Shown here: positions 1-10,890 of the stretch, one piece after another
How positions within the stretch are numbered: the first letter of the stretch is position 1
Layout of the letters: each line of letters starts with the position of its first letter
NCBI RefSeq assembly: GCF_048128805.1
Contig: NC_135997.1
Span: 12,276,616-12,340,615 of the forward strand
DNA from: Centroberyx gerrardi
Lineage: Eukaryota > Chordata > Actinopteri > Beryciformes > Berycidae
Length of the DNA stretch: 64,000 bases
Reading direction: 5' to 3'
Made by a program: the position numbers and the translations under genes
The notes under the pieces: generated by a model
Seen by the model: the letters and a program-made list of their open reading frames with translations, nothing else
Databases searched by the model: none
What the model was told of the DNA's origin: nothing

Positions 1-485
1 CTCCCTCTTTGTTGTCTCAGTAATGACTGAGGAGACACTTAAAGAAGGAGCAAATATATTACAAGTTTTATTACAAGTGCCCTCTAGATAGGGAAAGGCT
101 TGTAATACAGTCATATTTAATACTGCCTTAATGCTTTGTCAGCAAGCAGAGTGAGACGCTTCACTCCTCTATACCTGGGTGCTATCAAACTCTGCAACTG
201 AGTGGTAAAAAAAATGTTCTATACAAATTACATCTGTTCATTATGGAGCAGTATCTAATAGTATCAAAGTATCTAATAAATACTTATTTATTATAACGAT
301 GAATGATAACTGCGATGTCTTCTCGAATGCCAATAAATTTCAATGATGTCATGTTTGCGTGAACTTCTAAAGCTTTTGATGACTGTAGGACAACACATTC
401 TAAACTGGCATTTTATAATAAATCCCACTGTTGTATATGTAGTGCTTCTTTGCATGTATGTAATATGCTGTAAGCCTACTCATGG

Positions 486-522
486 TTCAGTTACTAACAT
501 TTAATTAACATTAGTAACTGAA
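486..522. repeat. Perfect 12-bp inverted repeat with 13-nt spacer
   Basis: The arm TTCAGTTACTAA (486-497) is followed by a 13-nt AT-rich spacer containing TTAATTAA, then by the exact reverse complement TTAGTAACTGAA (511-522). It could form a cruciform or hairpin or be a dimeric protein-binding site. No function can be assigned from sequence. Confidence 0.85.
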
Positions 523-1194
523 GCATCAAGCCAAGTAGCCTGGCTTTACTGTATTCTCCATAGAAGAGATTCAGGAGGCAGACAGCAAAGATCACATTCA
601 AATAAACTGCTAATTAATTAGGTCTAAATGTCTAATGTGCTGTGGGACTGGATCGAATTAGAATCTGTTGTTGTTTAATATTGTCTCATTAGGGATGTTC
701 CACAGGATGTTGGTTTATCTTCCTCTTTCTCCTCCCTACCTCTTACACACATTTACTCACACTCTCTTCACTGATAACAGCAATGAATCAGCCATTACAA
801 TACCCATGATGTATGAGTGAGTTAGTTAAAAAAAAACATAAAACATCAACAATGGTTTCCAGAGTTGTGTCTTCAGTACAGTGCCGACAAGAAAAAAAAA
901 CTTGAACCAGTAGGTCAGTAACTCACTAATTTCTTGATAATATAGACTTTGGATTTAGTTCACGTTTTCTTTTCTTTTTGCCTCTCAAAGGCATCAGTTA
1001 GGGATAGCTCAGGCTTGAAGGCTTGTCTTCACACAGGGAAAAAGAAACTGGAACACAGTCCGCGCTCTGTGTCGAACCTTGCGTATAGAGCACATAGTGT
1101 TGGGGTAACCAGGCAATGCAGCTGGCCTTTCACAACTATGCAACTTTAAAGCAGTGTTTAAATCAAGATCCAGAAGACAAGGACCCTGTTCTGC

Positions 1195-1258
1195 CACACA
1201 AGACACACACAGACACACACAGACACACACACACAGAAAGAAAGAGAAAGAAACAGAG
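1195..1258. repeat. CA-rich then GA-rich simple repeat
   Basis: Imperfect (CA)n with GACACACA interruptions runs into a GAAA/GA-rich tract. It is ordinary low-complexity DNA. Confidence 0.8.
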
Positions 1259-2092
1259 AAAAGAGAAGTAAGCTGTGAAATAGGGAAATTTGGAAAGTGT
1301 GGTGATGAGTCAAATCAAAATTAGGACTTCAGTCTCCCTAATGATTAAATCAATGGCAATTTTGGCAAGAAAACTCAGTTGAAGCAACTATTTTTTCTGC
1401 TTTGAAAAAAAGTTAATATTTGATCCTGTGGGTCGGCTATGGTTACCACTGATTGCGTAACGGCTCTGTTCGGCTTGGGAGTTTTCCTTTTCTTTTTTTT
1501 CCCCTTTCTACCCCCTTAAAGCTATTATTTGATGAAGGTTAGCATGGGGAGCAGTGATAATGCTGCCAAACTGAGTTTACAGAAATACTATAAATAATGG
1601 TGCGGAATGGGAATCCAACAGGGCACTTTTTAATTTATACAGTTATTACAGCATTATATAGTCTTATATACACATTTCAGCACAATGTAGATCGTCCACA
1701 CTGTATACAACCCATATTTAATCCAACACATACAACATGCTGTAAACATATACTTTGATTCATGAAGCAGAACATGCTATCTTCAGAACAATGTTTGAAA
1801 TCTACTGCAATAACTTTGCTCAGTGGAGCAGGACTTAATATGAATGGGGCTGTAAGAAGCTTTATTTTTTTTTCTGGTTTGCCACTCTAATTAAAGAGTA
1901 AGTTTCCAGAATGGAGGTTGATCTGAAACTATAAATTGCTTCCCACCTGTAGAGTCATCTCAGACTATAGGCTTACATTGACAGGCATCAGCTGGCTGTG
2001 TCCAGTTAGATTCTGGGTATCATGTTATTTATTCCACAGTGGCCAGAATACTAATGAAGGCATGAAGACTTCATTGAGCACGTGATTCAATG

Positions 2093-2128
2093 TCAATTCA
2101 ATCAATTCAATCAATTCAATCAATTCAA
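2093..2128. repeat. Four exact copies of a 9-bp unit
   Basis: TCAATTCAA occurs four times head to tail without mismatch (36 bp), a short tandem repeat in gene-free DNA. Confidence 0.9.
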
Positions 2129-3879
2129 ATCCTGATGCCAAAGCCTCCATCTTTTCTAAATGTCAAAATTGTTCAGCAGGTCTTCACATCATCTGGCTGC
2201 ACAGCCCAACACATAGATGTCAAGACAAACACTCTACAAAGTATCAACATAAATACTTAACTTAATGTTATAGAGACACTAGTGTATTTTTCTAGGGGCT
2301 GGCAAACTCTGTAATAGCTTTGTCAGTGCAGGGTCACGTCCGCAGTCTTCTTTATAGAAAGACAGCAGACTACTAAAGACACTTTCTGGAACAAGGCTTA
2401 GGATCTAAAACACTTAGCAACGTCATTGTGGCTCTGCATACTGCCTCAAATAACTGTACTGCAATAACCGTATCCAGCAAAAACCGTATCCACGATTATT
2501 GCCTTGCTGCACCAATACAAGGCTGCTGTTATGGGAGATGTTGGATAAACATGACATATATACACATCTCCAAAATAGTAACATATTGCCCTTAATAGGA
2601 AGTTATTTAGTGTGAAGGCTAAATGAAAGCATTATGTGTTTTCCATATTGCTTGAAACAGTGAGGCTCTGTCATTTCAAAATACTGTATAATGCATCTGA
2701 AATGTCACAACTGTAGGCTGTGTGCTGTGGGCAGAAATGTATTTTGCTTCATGTACAACAGTTGTAAGTTATAATGGTTTACAATACAACTGTAGTTTAA
2801 TACAAAAATCCAAGATTCTTTTTCACTGTTAATAATAGGTGCATAATTTAATGTCGACTTAACAATCAGACTTCTGCCTATTCTGCTGCCTTAAATTTTT
2901 ACAATACCTACGTAAACACATCCCACACCTTATCTTTCAGAAACTTTGCCAGGGGAAATCCTTGTTTATGCATACAAAAAAAGGAAGCTAATTGTCAGAA
3001 TGTGATGTAGCGTCCGACTATCTGGAGTAAAGATCAAACAGTGACCTTCAGGAGTGAAATACAACCACCTCAAGATAAGAAACACAAATGCTTTTTTGTG
3101 AGTAGCGTATCCCCGTAAAACTGCTGTTTTACACACACTGTTTTAACACATTGTGTCAGTCATTGTATGAAGATATATGACTATCAATTTAACAATAAAC
3201 TATGACCTTTTGGCCTTTTAAACTATCCCACATACATACAAAGTGAGACGTTTTGATGGAACTGTTCAGCTACAGAGAAGAAAAACATGCCAGCAAGTTC
3301 ATCCTCCCGGCCCCCAAGCCCTCTCCAGAACATTCCTTTCATAAATATGAGGGCCTGGGTATTTTTTTTAAGAAACTGGAGAGAGCTGGTATGTGGAGGG
3401 GCTCATTATAGAGCTGGAGGTACTCGTATGGGAACTTTCCATTATCACTATCAAATCTCCTCTCACGTTCTGACCCGTGGTCCAGTAGAAATTTCAAGAT
3501 TGTATGGCCATACTGTACCAATCCCACCCACCCACCCACACACTCACACACACACACAGAAACACATATATCATTTAGATCCCCCGTGCTAATGCATGTG
3601 CTTTAGCACCTGCTTGACAGAGACCCTCTTGCCTCTGTTCTGACATAGGTGTGAGCAGCAGGCTTGGCGACATTCTACAACGAGGCATCAGGTAGGTGTC
3701 AAAACCTGTTTACCCCTGCCAGTTACCATCCACTGTACTTATCCTCATTGCTTGCCTAATTCCACCTCTGCAAAACAGTCTGAAAATGTCTGAAGCCAAA
3801 GGAGAGATTATCCTGTTTGTCGTGGACGTCTTCTTCTCCTCTGCGTAGCATCAGAGCACTTGCTTTCATCCCTGAACCT

Positions 3880-4015
3880 CCCCCCACCACCACCACCACC
3901 ATCCCCATCCCCATCCCAACCCCCGCTCCCCATCTCCCTCTCCTGGAATCCCCCCACCCCTCCCCTCTTCCTTTTCTCTGCCTCCTGCAAGCATTCCTGC
4001 CCCTCCCCCTCTAGC
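3880..4015. repeat. C-rich / CCA-CCCAT low-complexity tract
   Basis: The plus strand is almost entirely C, A and T here, with CCA and CCCCAT iterations followed by CT-rich sequence. It keeps several frames open on both strands without coding meaning. The minus strand carries G-runs. Confidence 0.7.
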
Positions 4016-4696
4016 TCCCCTCGCCGTGTGGATCTGTGAAATGTTGGCAGTGTGTGCTGCTATGGCTTGGAGCCCCAGCGATAGGCATGGTGATGTGAGA
4101 GGGAGAGAGGTGGGGAAGATGACCCAAGGAAATGAACTGATTTCTGCTCTGTGCGCTTCACGGTAAAATTCTCTTGTTTGCCCAACCGAGACATGTAGGC
4201 AACACACAATTGCCAGCCACATTCCACCAACCAAAATGTTTGCAATCTGGCCAGTGGCCTGAGGGACATTGCTCTTCATAGATATCAACAATCAGCCAAA
4301 CTCTGACCCACGAGAGCTGATATGAGCAGCAATGGCAGTGGATGTCAATAGCATGTGGTTTGAAATTAACAGAGCCTAGATGTTCGGTAAATAATGTTGC
4401 TTTGCTTCTACTGATACTATAATGGCAAAATGGAAAAGCCATTCACATATTTTGCACTTTGAAAATCAGCCACGACTTACTGATAGTGACAATCATTTAT
4501 GTTTTTCATCAGTTACAATGGTGAATGTCTGATTCATAGCTTAGAGTAAAATAAGTAGATTACAGGTGAAATACAATAAATCTTACTATTAACCCAGTGC
4601 CTGCCCCGGACAATGGCTGATAAAGCATTTATCAGCTATGTCAGCTATGTAATGCATGAGAAAGAAAGAAGATCAGGTAGGCTATAACAGTCTCTT

Positions 4697-4702
4697 TTTA
4701 TT
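4697..4702 (-). terminator. Candidate polyadenylation signal of basp1
   Basis: The plus strand reads TTTATT, so the minus strand has AATAAA about 570 nt beyond the basp1 stop. This would give a 3' UTR of ordinary length. It is chosen by position and hexamer only, without transcript support. Confidence 0.35.
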
Positions 4703-5268
4703 CTCTATTCCAAGCCATCAAGTTAAAATGAACATTCCTCACAGGTTGCATTATTATAAAAGGCCAAAACATTTCCTCCATGTCTTTTCGTATAGTAATG
4801 GAAAGGATATATGAAAGTCTAAATCAGATAATATACTAATAATGAATGCTGTTCCAATAAACCATTTCATATTATTCATCGGGCTCACACACAAAGACAT
4901 AACTACTCATTCCATTCATCAATACCATTGTTAATGTCCAGTATTTTTGCTCTGCTGTTCAGTTTTTACTGTCTGTACTCACCCTCAAACACCAAACTCA
5001 AGCCTCCTCTCTGCACTTCCATCTCTCTTACTCACTTGCTATTTTACTCTCTCTCTCTTTTTCTCTCTATCCTCAAGTGGTTGCATTTCATTTTTCATTA
5101 CCCAGAAAAAACATCCTTTTGCCTGAGTTACCACAATGGAAATTGTGGTGGTTTCAGCATTTCAGAAAGCCTGTGTAGCTGTGTTTATCGTTGTTTAGAT
5201 GGCTTTCTTGCACCATCAGAGGATTAAACTGAATTCACATTAATTTGAAAGATGGCATCTTTTCAGAC

Positions 5269-6999
5269 CTAGTCAACTGCTTGGGTGATTGTAGTACTGA
5301 TAGCCTCCACCATGTCAGAGACTGCATCAGGAGCTTCCTGGACATCCCCACTCAGGTTCAAGTCCTTTTTCAGTTCACAGTCAATCTGCTCCTTGACAGG
5401 AGTCTCCTCAGGCTTTTCAATACCATTAACACATTCCTCTGGCTGTGGCTCAGTGGCAGCAGTGGACTCTGTGCACTCTCCATTTACAGCAGGAAGTGCA
5501 TCCACCTCTGCCACATTCTCCGTAAGAGCAGGGCTCTCTAATTCTCCATTCTCCATCTTGCTTTCTACCTCAGGCTCTGGGCTAGGCTCCTCTGCTGCAG
5601 AGGCCTCAGCTTCCACCTCAGACTCAGCAGCAATATCACTGGCAGAGGCTGACTCTGAGATGACAATCTCAGGGACAGGTTCTGCTGCTTCTGGCTCAGC
5701 TGCTGCCTCAATGCTGGCGGCTTCTACTGCAGCTGGTTCCTCTTCTGCTGGCTGAATTTCAGCCGGGGTCTTCTCTGCTGCAGTCTCTGAAACCTCAGGA
5801 GCTGCTGTGTCTGCTTCCACAAACTCGACTTCTGTAGATTTAGTCTCAGCTGTTGTTGGCTCTGGCTCAACTTCTGCTACTGGTTCTTCTGCTGCAGGCT
5901 CCACTGCAACAGGCTCTGGCTCTGGCTCAGGTTCTGGCTCTGCGGCTGGCACTGGTGTTTCTACGTCAGCCAGTGTCTGTGCTGATGCCTCAGGCTCAGC
6001 CACTGGCTCAGGTTCAGGGGCAGCAGGCACCACTGTCTCCTCCACAGTGGCTTCTGGCTCAGTAACAGTCTCTGGGATGGGCTCTGGCTCTGGTTCTGTG
6101 GGTTTAGTGTCAGTCACCCCGTCTGTGCTGGCAGGAACAATCTCTGGGGCTTCTGCATTGGCCTCTGGTTCTGGCACAGGTTCTGGCTCTGGAGCAGGCT
6201 CCTCTACAGGGACGTCTTCAGGTGCAGCAGTAGATTCAGGTTCGGGCTCAGCTGGTACAGGCTCTTCTGGTGCTGGAGCAGAAGGTTCCTCTGCTTCAGC
6301 AACTGGCTCTTCTGAGACTGCTGCAGGTATTTGCTCCTCTGCTGCTGCAGCAGGCTCTTCAAGCACTGAATCCTTTGGTGTTGGAGTTGGTTCTTCAGGT
6401 GCAGGCTCTGGGGCTGAAACAGACTCTTCGGGAGCTGTTGCAGGCTCTGGAGCTGCAACTGGGAGCTCAGCTGGAGCTGGTTCCTCTGGTACTGGAGCTG
6501 GATCCTCTGGAACTGGAGCTGGTTCCACTGGAGCTGGTTCCACTGGAGCTGGTTCCTCTGGAACAGGAGCTGGTTGCTCTGGAACTGGAGCTGGTTCCTC
6601 TGGAACTGGAGCTGGTTCCTTGGGTACTGGAGCAGGTTCCTCTGGAACTGGAGCTGGTTCCTTGGGTACTGGAGCAGGTTCCTCTGGAACTGGAGCTGGT
6701 TCCTCTGGAGCTGCAGGAGCTGGTTCTTCCGGAGCTGCAGGTGTTGCCACTTCTTTCACCACTGTCTCCACAGCTTCAGTTACTGCTGCCACAGCTGACC
6801 CTACAGCCTCCTCTACTGCTGCTGATACCACCTTGGCAGCCTCAGCTGTCACCTCAGCTACTGGGGCTGGGGCAGAGCTCTCCACTGCAGCTTGGATGGA
6901 CTCCACTGCACTAACAGCTGCTGCTGTGATCTCATCCTTCTTCTCTTTGGGGTCGCTTACATCATATCCCTTCTTCTTCTTGCTCAGTTTGCCTCCCAT
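5269..6999 (-). CDS. basp1: basp1-like brain acid soluble protein 1 (CAP-23/NAP-22 family), expanded
   Basis: Predicted 576-residue acidic, disordered protein in one coding exon. The start at 6999 is chosen because residues 1-12 (MGGKLSKKKKGY) match the BASP1 N-terminus: Gly2 for N-myristoylation, then a Lys-rich effector segment with Ser6, known in the family to bind PIP2 and calmodulin and to be PKC-regulated at the inner plasma membrane of neurons. Residues about 24-86 are an Ala/Val/Glu-rich stretch. Residues about 87-176 are a heptad-like Pro-Ala-Pro-Val-Pro-Glu repeat. The rest is Glu/Pro/Ala-rich, ending in a less repetitive tail. Mammalian BASP1 is about 227 residues, so this copy is over twice as long. 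A splice acceptor (TTTCTAG) lies 8 nt before the ATG, fitting the family's 5' UTR intron. An upstream in-frame ATG at 7050 is intronic. Only the N-terminus gives the assignment, so a BASP1 paralogue is possible. Confidence 0.8.
   Translation of the reverse strand: MGGKLSKKKKGYDVSDPKEKKDEITAAAVSAVESIQAAVESSAPAPVAEVTAEAAKVVSAAVEEAVGSAVAAVTEAVETVVKEVATPAAPEEPAPAAPEEPAPVPEEPAPVPKEPAPVPEEPAPVPKEPAPVPEEPAPVPEQPAPVPEEPAPVEPAPVEPAPVPEDPAPVPEEPAPAELPVAAPEPATAPEESVSAPEPAPEEPTPTPKDSVLEEPAAAAEEQIPAAVSEEPVAEAEEPSAPAPEEPVPAEPEPESTAAPEDVPVEEPAPEPEPVPEPEANAEAPEIVPASTDGVTDTKPTEPEPEPIPETVTEPEATVEETVVPAAPEPEPVAEPEASAQTLADVETPVPAAEPEPEPEPEPVAVEPAAEEPVAEVEPEPTTAETKSTEVEFVEADTAAPEVSETAAEKTPAEIQPAEEEPAAVEAASIEAAAEPEAAEPVPEIVISESASASDIAAESEVEAEASAAEEPSPEPEVESKMENGELESPALTENVAEVDALPAVNGECTESTAATEPQPEECVNGIEKPEETPVKEQIDCELKKDLNLSGDVQEAPDAVSDMVEAISTTITQAVD
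6473..6735 (-). repeat. Coding 21-bp minisatellite in basp1
   Basis: About a dozen 21-bp units encode variants of Glu-Glu-Pro-Ala-Pro-Val-Pro. Part of it shows a 42-bp higher-order period in which Glu-Glu and Lys-Glu versions alternate. Two units are shortened to five residues (Glu-Pro-Ala-Pro-Val). The identical periods suggest recent slippage or unequal exchange that kept frame. Confidence 0.85.
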
Positions 7000-8053
7000 G
7001 GCGTCTCCTAGAAACAAGTAGATGATGGTGTCAGTTAAAATGTGGATCATGCAGCACCTTCTTCATTCATAAAGCATTGTTTGTTTTTGCCAGTTTCCTT
7101 TAACTTAAGGCAACTACATTGTTCAAGGAAAAGAAATCCTTATGAGACCAGTTCAAAAGTATAATAAATGATACTGTACATTAAGCAATTGATAGTTGTA
7201 AGTTTATTTAGGTATTAAAATGTATAATACACATGTGCAACAATGTGTTCCTTTAAATACAAATATACATTTTATAAATTTTATAAATTAAAACAATTTC
7301 AATGAAAATGCTAATGCTATTTGGTGCATCCTGGTGGATCAGCAATCTGAGGCGCATGCCACATGGGTCTGGGTTCATCTCATAAATTTTGTTTTTGTTT
7401 TTATGTAGCTTTGTCATAGCCTGTCTCTCACCCCTATCTTTTCTGACAGACTCCACTGTATGCTATCAAATGAAATAGAACTGCATTAAAAAAACACAGA
7501 ATTATTGCTCAATAGAGTCCATTCAAAATACAAATTCCCAATGTTAGAATATCTAAGACCACTGAGTATGCCATGATTATAATATGTATTGAAAAGATGA
7601 ACTGTCATTCTTTTTTGATCTTTTCCATGAACCTGAGAGGGAGGCATCAAATCGACTTTAAATGGTCCATGGCAATAGACATACTCATCTTCATTACAAA
7701 ACCTTTGAGGTCTGAAGATGCAGAACACAGATGGGTTCAACATAGTTCCTTCAAAAGCAGGAGAGCATTCTATCAGAAAGGAGAAAGATGGAAAGTCCAA
7801 TTTGGAGACTGCTGTCTGCCAATACACAGTTTAGCTAGAAAACAAATGGCCACTGCATGGGAACCTTACTGAGATCTGACAACTCCACAGTACTGTATGC
7901 CTTTTCAGAAATCAAACCAGCCCACCATTCTAGGCCTTTTACGATTTAGATGTACATTTATTCCCCCTAGTGCTCTCTCAGCATGGAAAACTGTATGGTG
8001 TAGTGAATCTCAGGTGAAAACTTAGGCTAAATAAATGAAGAGATTGATCGATA

Positions 8054-8092
8054 AATACATACATACATACATACATACATACTGTATGTAGA
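8054..8092. repeat. (TACA)n microsatellite
   Basis: About seven ACAT tetranucleotides end in the palindrome CATACTGTATG. Confidence 0.9.
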
Positions 8093-10080
8093 TACATAGA
8101 TGGAGTTGTGAGCTTAGATTAGGGGGTGAGTGAACCAGTCTTTGAGAAAAGGGAAGATGCTAGGAGGTTTGTTAATTTGTCTTCCACTTTCAACAAGTCT
8201 GGTCAGATGTCTTGTTTAATCAGCTCCCTGTCAACTTATTCCAGTGTGAGTATTTAGTGAACTAATCTTTTGAAGTAGTTCAGCCAAGATAATTTATTTG
8301 AGGTATGAGGTATTTTGTACAAAGCATGTAGAAGAGATCAAATTCGGAGCAAGCAGGCATAAGATATACTGTGCACCTTCACATGCAACATATAAATTCT
8401 GAAATTGGATTTATGTGCCACAAATCAATGTAAAACACATTGGTCAAATCCATGTACGTTCTATTCGTTGTAAAAAATGTATGGTATGCAGTAGTGTTGT
8501 AGTGTAGAGTGTTCATCTCACCACACTGCTGTGGATGTATAGAGGAAGAGCTGGTGATTGCCACAGAATGCAACTTCCTTTTGGTGACAAAATAGAGAAC
8601 TGGAAGTTCAACTTTATCTGACAGATTGTGTTTCAGACAAATACCAGAGCTGAGAGTAGGTGGAAGAACTCAAGCAACCTGTTTGAGTATAGTCTATTCA
8701 GTAAAAGAGATGGACAAAGATCCAGGTTTTTGCATAGGAGGAGGAAGAGAGATTATAGGTTTATATTACAGGTCTGATGAATGCTACAATCTAAAGGTTT
8801 GATTCAGGCTACGCCATAAAACCGACCAAGGCTGGAAATGTTATGCAAAATGTTTGGATCTTACATCATGTCCAAAATGCCACAAGCAGGTAATTGGTTG
8901 TGGCATTGAGAGGTTAATTGCCCGGGGCAGCTTGAACTGCAGTAAGGGGATGGGTGCGGGCACGGGTGTGAACAAACCGGGAGCTGTCCATAGTGCTGCA
9001 ATGGAGCAATCAAGACAGGATGCGCCACACGCCAGGCTGGGATAGGTTACCATGTCCATTACGCACATGAATGGCAGTCTATTGGGCTATTCAATTAACA
9101 GAAAAAATGAGTAACCATACATCCCTTATAAACATAACTCAAACCTCACACAGCCTATGGTCCCAATTTTCACTAATTAGCCAAGTTTTCCTTTTTTCAG
9201 TAAATGTTCATTTTTTTCTTTAATAAAGCCGGTTGGCATCACAAGGCCTTCAAATCAGACAAAGCAAATTCTACAGTTTGGAAAGAACTACGCTGAGCTT
9301 AGACCATTGTGGATTTTCACTAACACTGACATTTTGTCAAACCTTTCTCAGAATAAATACATCAACCAACAAGTCAAGGCCAATGTACAGTAGACCCGTA
9401 GCTTTGTGCGTAGCACGAATTAGAAAAGATAAAGGAGATGCGCAAAAAGGTACGGCAGCATGCGCCGTTAACAATGGATGGGAATTCCTAACCAATACTT
9501 AATAAGAAAAGTAATGAATTAGGCTACTAGAATATGACTGCGAAGGAAATAGAAGTTGACGACAAAGAATTATACTATAGTATACTATACGCCTATACTA
9601 CTAGCCTACTATTCACTGACAATGAGCCTTGAGCTCTGAAGGCTGGGGGTCTCCATCCCCCATTTCAGTCCACCCACCGCTACTTCTCATCTGCTCTGCC
9701 CTTTTTGTTCGCGATCATTTGGAAATATCTCACTCACACAGGCATGTAAAAAATGATAAAAGTGACCGCATTAATCTTGAACCTCGTTGTTTATGCGTAC
9801 CACAGGTTAATAACTTTGTTTCGACTAGGTCTGTGCAGCGCTTTCTTCATTTGAGAGGGGTTTTTTTCATCGCCTGGCCTACTTAAAAATTCAACCAGCG
9901 CCGCTCACTGTGAAGACGCAGTAGGCGTATAGCCAAGTGAAATTCTACAACTGTGAACGTGAAAATCCCAATCTCTATAATAGTCTACCATGCCAGTGTA
10001 GAAATATACAAAAACACAAGGAGAGAAAGAGAGGAAGAGAGAACAATGGGCAGCCTAGCCCTCGAGAGCATCTTTCCGTC

Positions 10081-10150
10081 TCTTTCTTCTTTTCTTTCTT
10101 TCTTTCTTTCCTTCTTTCTTACTTTCTTTCTTTCTTTCTTTCTTTCTTTC
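10081..10150. repeat. (CTTT)n tetranucleotide tract
   Basis: Near-pure TTTC/CTTT iteration for about 70 bp, with CTTC and ACTTT interruptions. It opens frames on both strands by repetition alone. Confidence 0.9.
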
Positions 10151-10251
10151 AATTTCTCTCTTCCTACAAGCTTTAACCGATAGAACATAGCCTAGATTTT
10201 AGGCATCCTTCCATTGAATAAAAAAAAACCTTTTAGGCTGAGGTGACTGAC

Positions 10252-10400
10252 CTGTATTTGTGAAGAGTGATCTGTTGTACTCCCTTGAAAGATTCGGCCG
10301 GATTTGATAATAGAGGTAAACCTTGGCGAGTGACAGCTGCACAGATTCCGCCCCTGCTCTCTGAGGTGCAATCTGGGACTGTGCCTTGACTGAGGAGTGC
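10252..10400 (-). other. Candidate non-coding first exon of basp1
   Basis: On the minus strand this locally GC-richer stretch ends in ACAG|GTCAGT, a usable donor. BASP1 genes have a non-coding first exon, which makes this the best candidate seen upstream. The 5' limit is arbitrary and no TATA box was recognised. Confidence 0.35.
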
Positions 10401-10667
10401 CCCTCACTGGTTTCTAGACATCTGTCGCTATCACAATCTAGCCTACCCTACTACTGCTCTGCCTGCAATCTACACCCTCCCAAACCTTAACCCCTCCTCT
10501 GCCACACACACCCACTACACCACTACCGGCGCATGTTTCTCTGGCTTACTGTAGAAAGTAATGTGGGGATTGAGGGTCATTGTGAAAATAATGTCACTTT
10601 TCATTTCACTTTTTAAAAGTGATCATCAATAACCTACTTTCTACTACAAGAACGCCCTTGCGAAAAA

Positions 10668-10826
10668 TAACTACAGCAATTCTATAATAAATGTTGGAAG
10701 ATACTGTACAACATATCCTATAGCAAAACTATGAGTCCCTATAGGAGTATTATAGGAATATTATAGTGATGCAATAGGAGGTTTAGTATGATAAGGTCAC
10801 TATAAGCTCACTACTGAGTAGGCCTA

Positions 10827-10827
<1 letters not shown>
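10668..10827. repeat. Dispersed CTATAGGAATATTA-type repeat, copy 1
   Basis: Contains AGTCCCTATAGGA followed by iterated TATTATAGGAATATTATAG and ends at a CA microsatellite. Closely similar phrases recur at 36360-36570, so this is probably an interspersed element of unknown class rather than unique DNA. Confidence 0.45.

Positions 10828-10886
<59 letters not shown>
10828..10886. repeat. (CA)n microsatellite, about 59 bp
   Basis: Uninterrupted AC dinucleotides, likely to be length-polymorphic. Confidence 0.95.

Positions 10887-10890
<4 letters not shown>

Larger units (their letters stand above)
1..4690. other. Gene-free flank downstream of basp1
   Basis: No supported gene. Open frames here are short, lack family resemblance and mostly overlap low-complexity DNA. 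The stretch is AT-rich with scattered simple repeats (CA/GA near 1195-1250, CCCA/CA near 3525-3562, a pyrimidine/CCA-rich patch near 3880-4015). Two more organised structures, an inverted repeat at 486-522 and a 9-bp tandem repeat at 2093-2128, are listed separately. Confidence 0.6.
7008..10251 (-). other. Inferred intron in the basp1 5' UTR
   Basis: The acceptor AG is at 7009-7008 (minus strand). The proposed donor CAG|GTCAGT is at 10252/10251. No coding signal was seen inside. It holds a (TACA)n repeat near 8054-8092 and a (CTTT)n tract near 10081-10150. The acceptor is well supported by its position before the ATG; the donor is a guess. Confidence 0.45.

Noticed and set aside
5807..7021. 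Long plus-strand open frame (about 404 codons, Gly/Ser/Ala-rich) opposite basp1
   Set aside because: It is the antisense shadow of a repetitive Glu/Pro/Ala coding exon. Its composition simply mirrors the repeat, and the basp1 N-terminus fixes the true strand. Other frames in the repeat are open for the same reason.
7486..7872. Roughly 100-codon frames open on both strands in the basp1 intron
   Set aside because: No family resemblance, no splice context and no codon pattern. This is taken as chance in AT-rich DNA.
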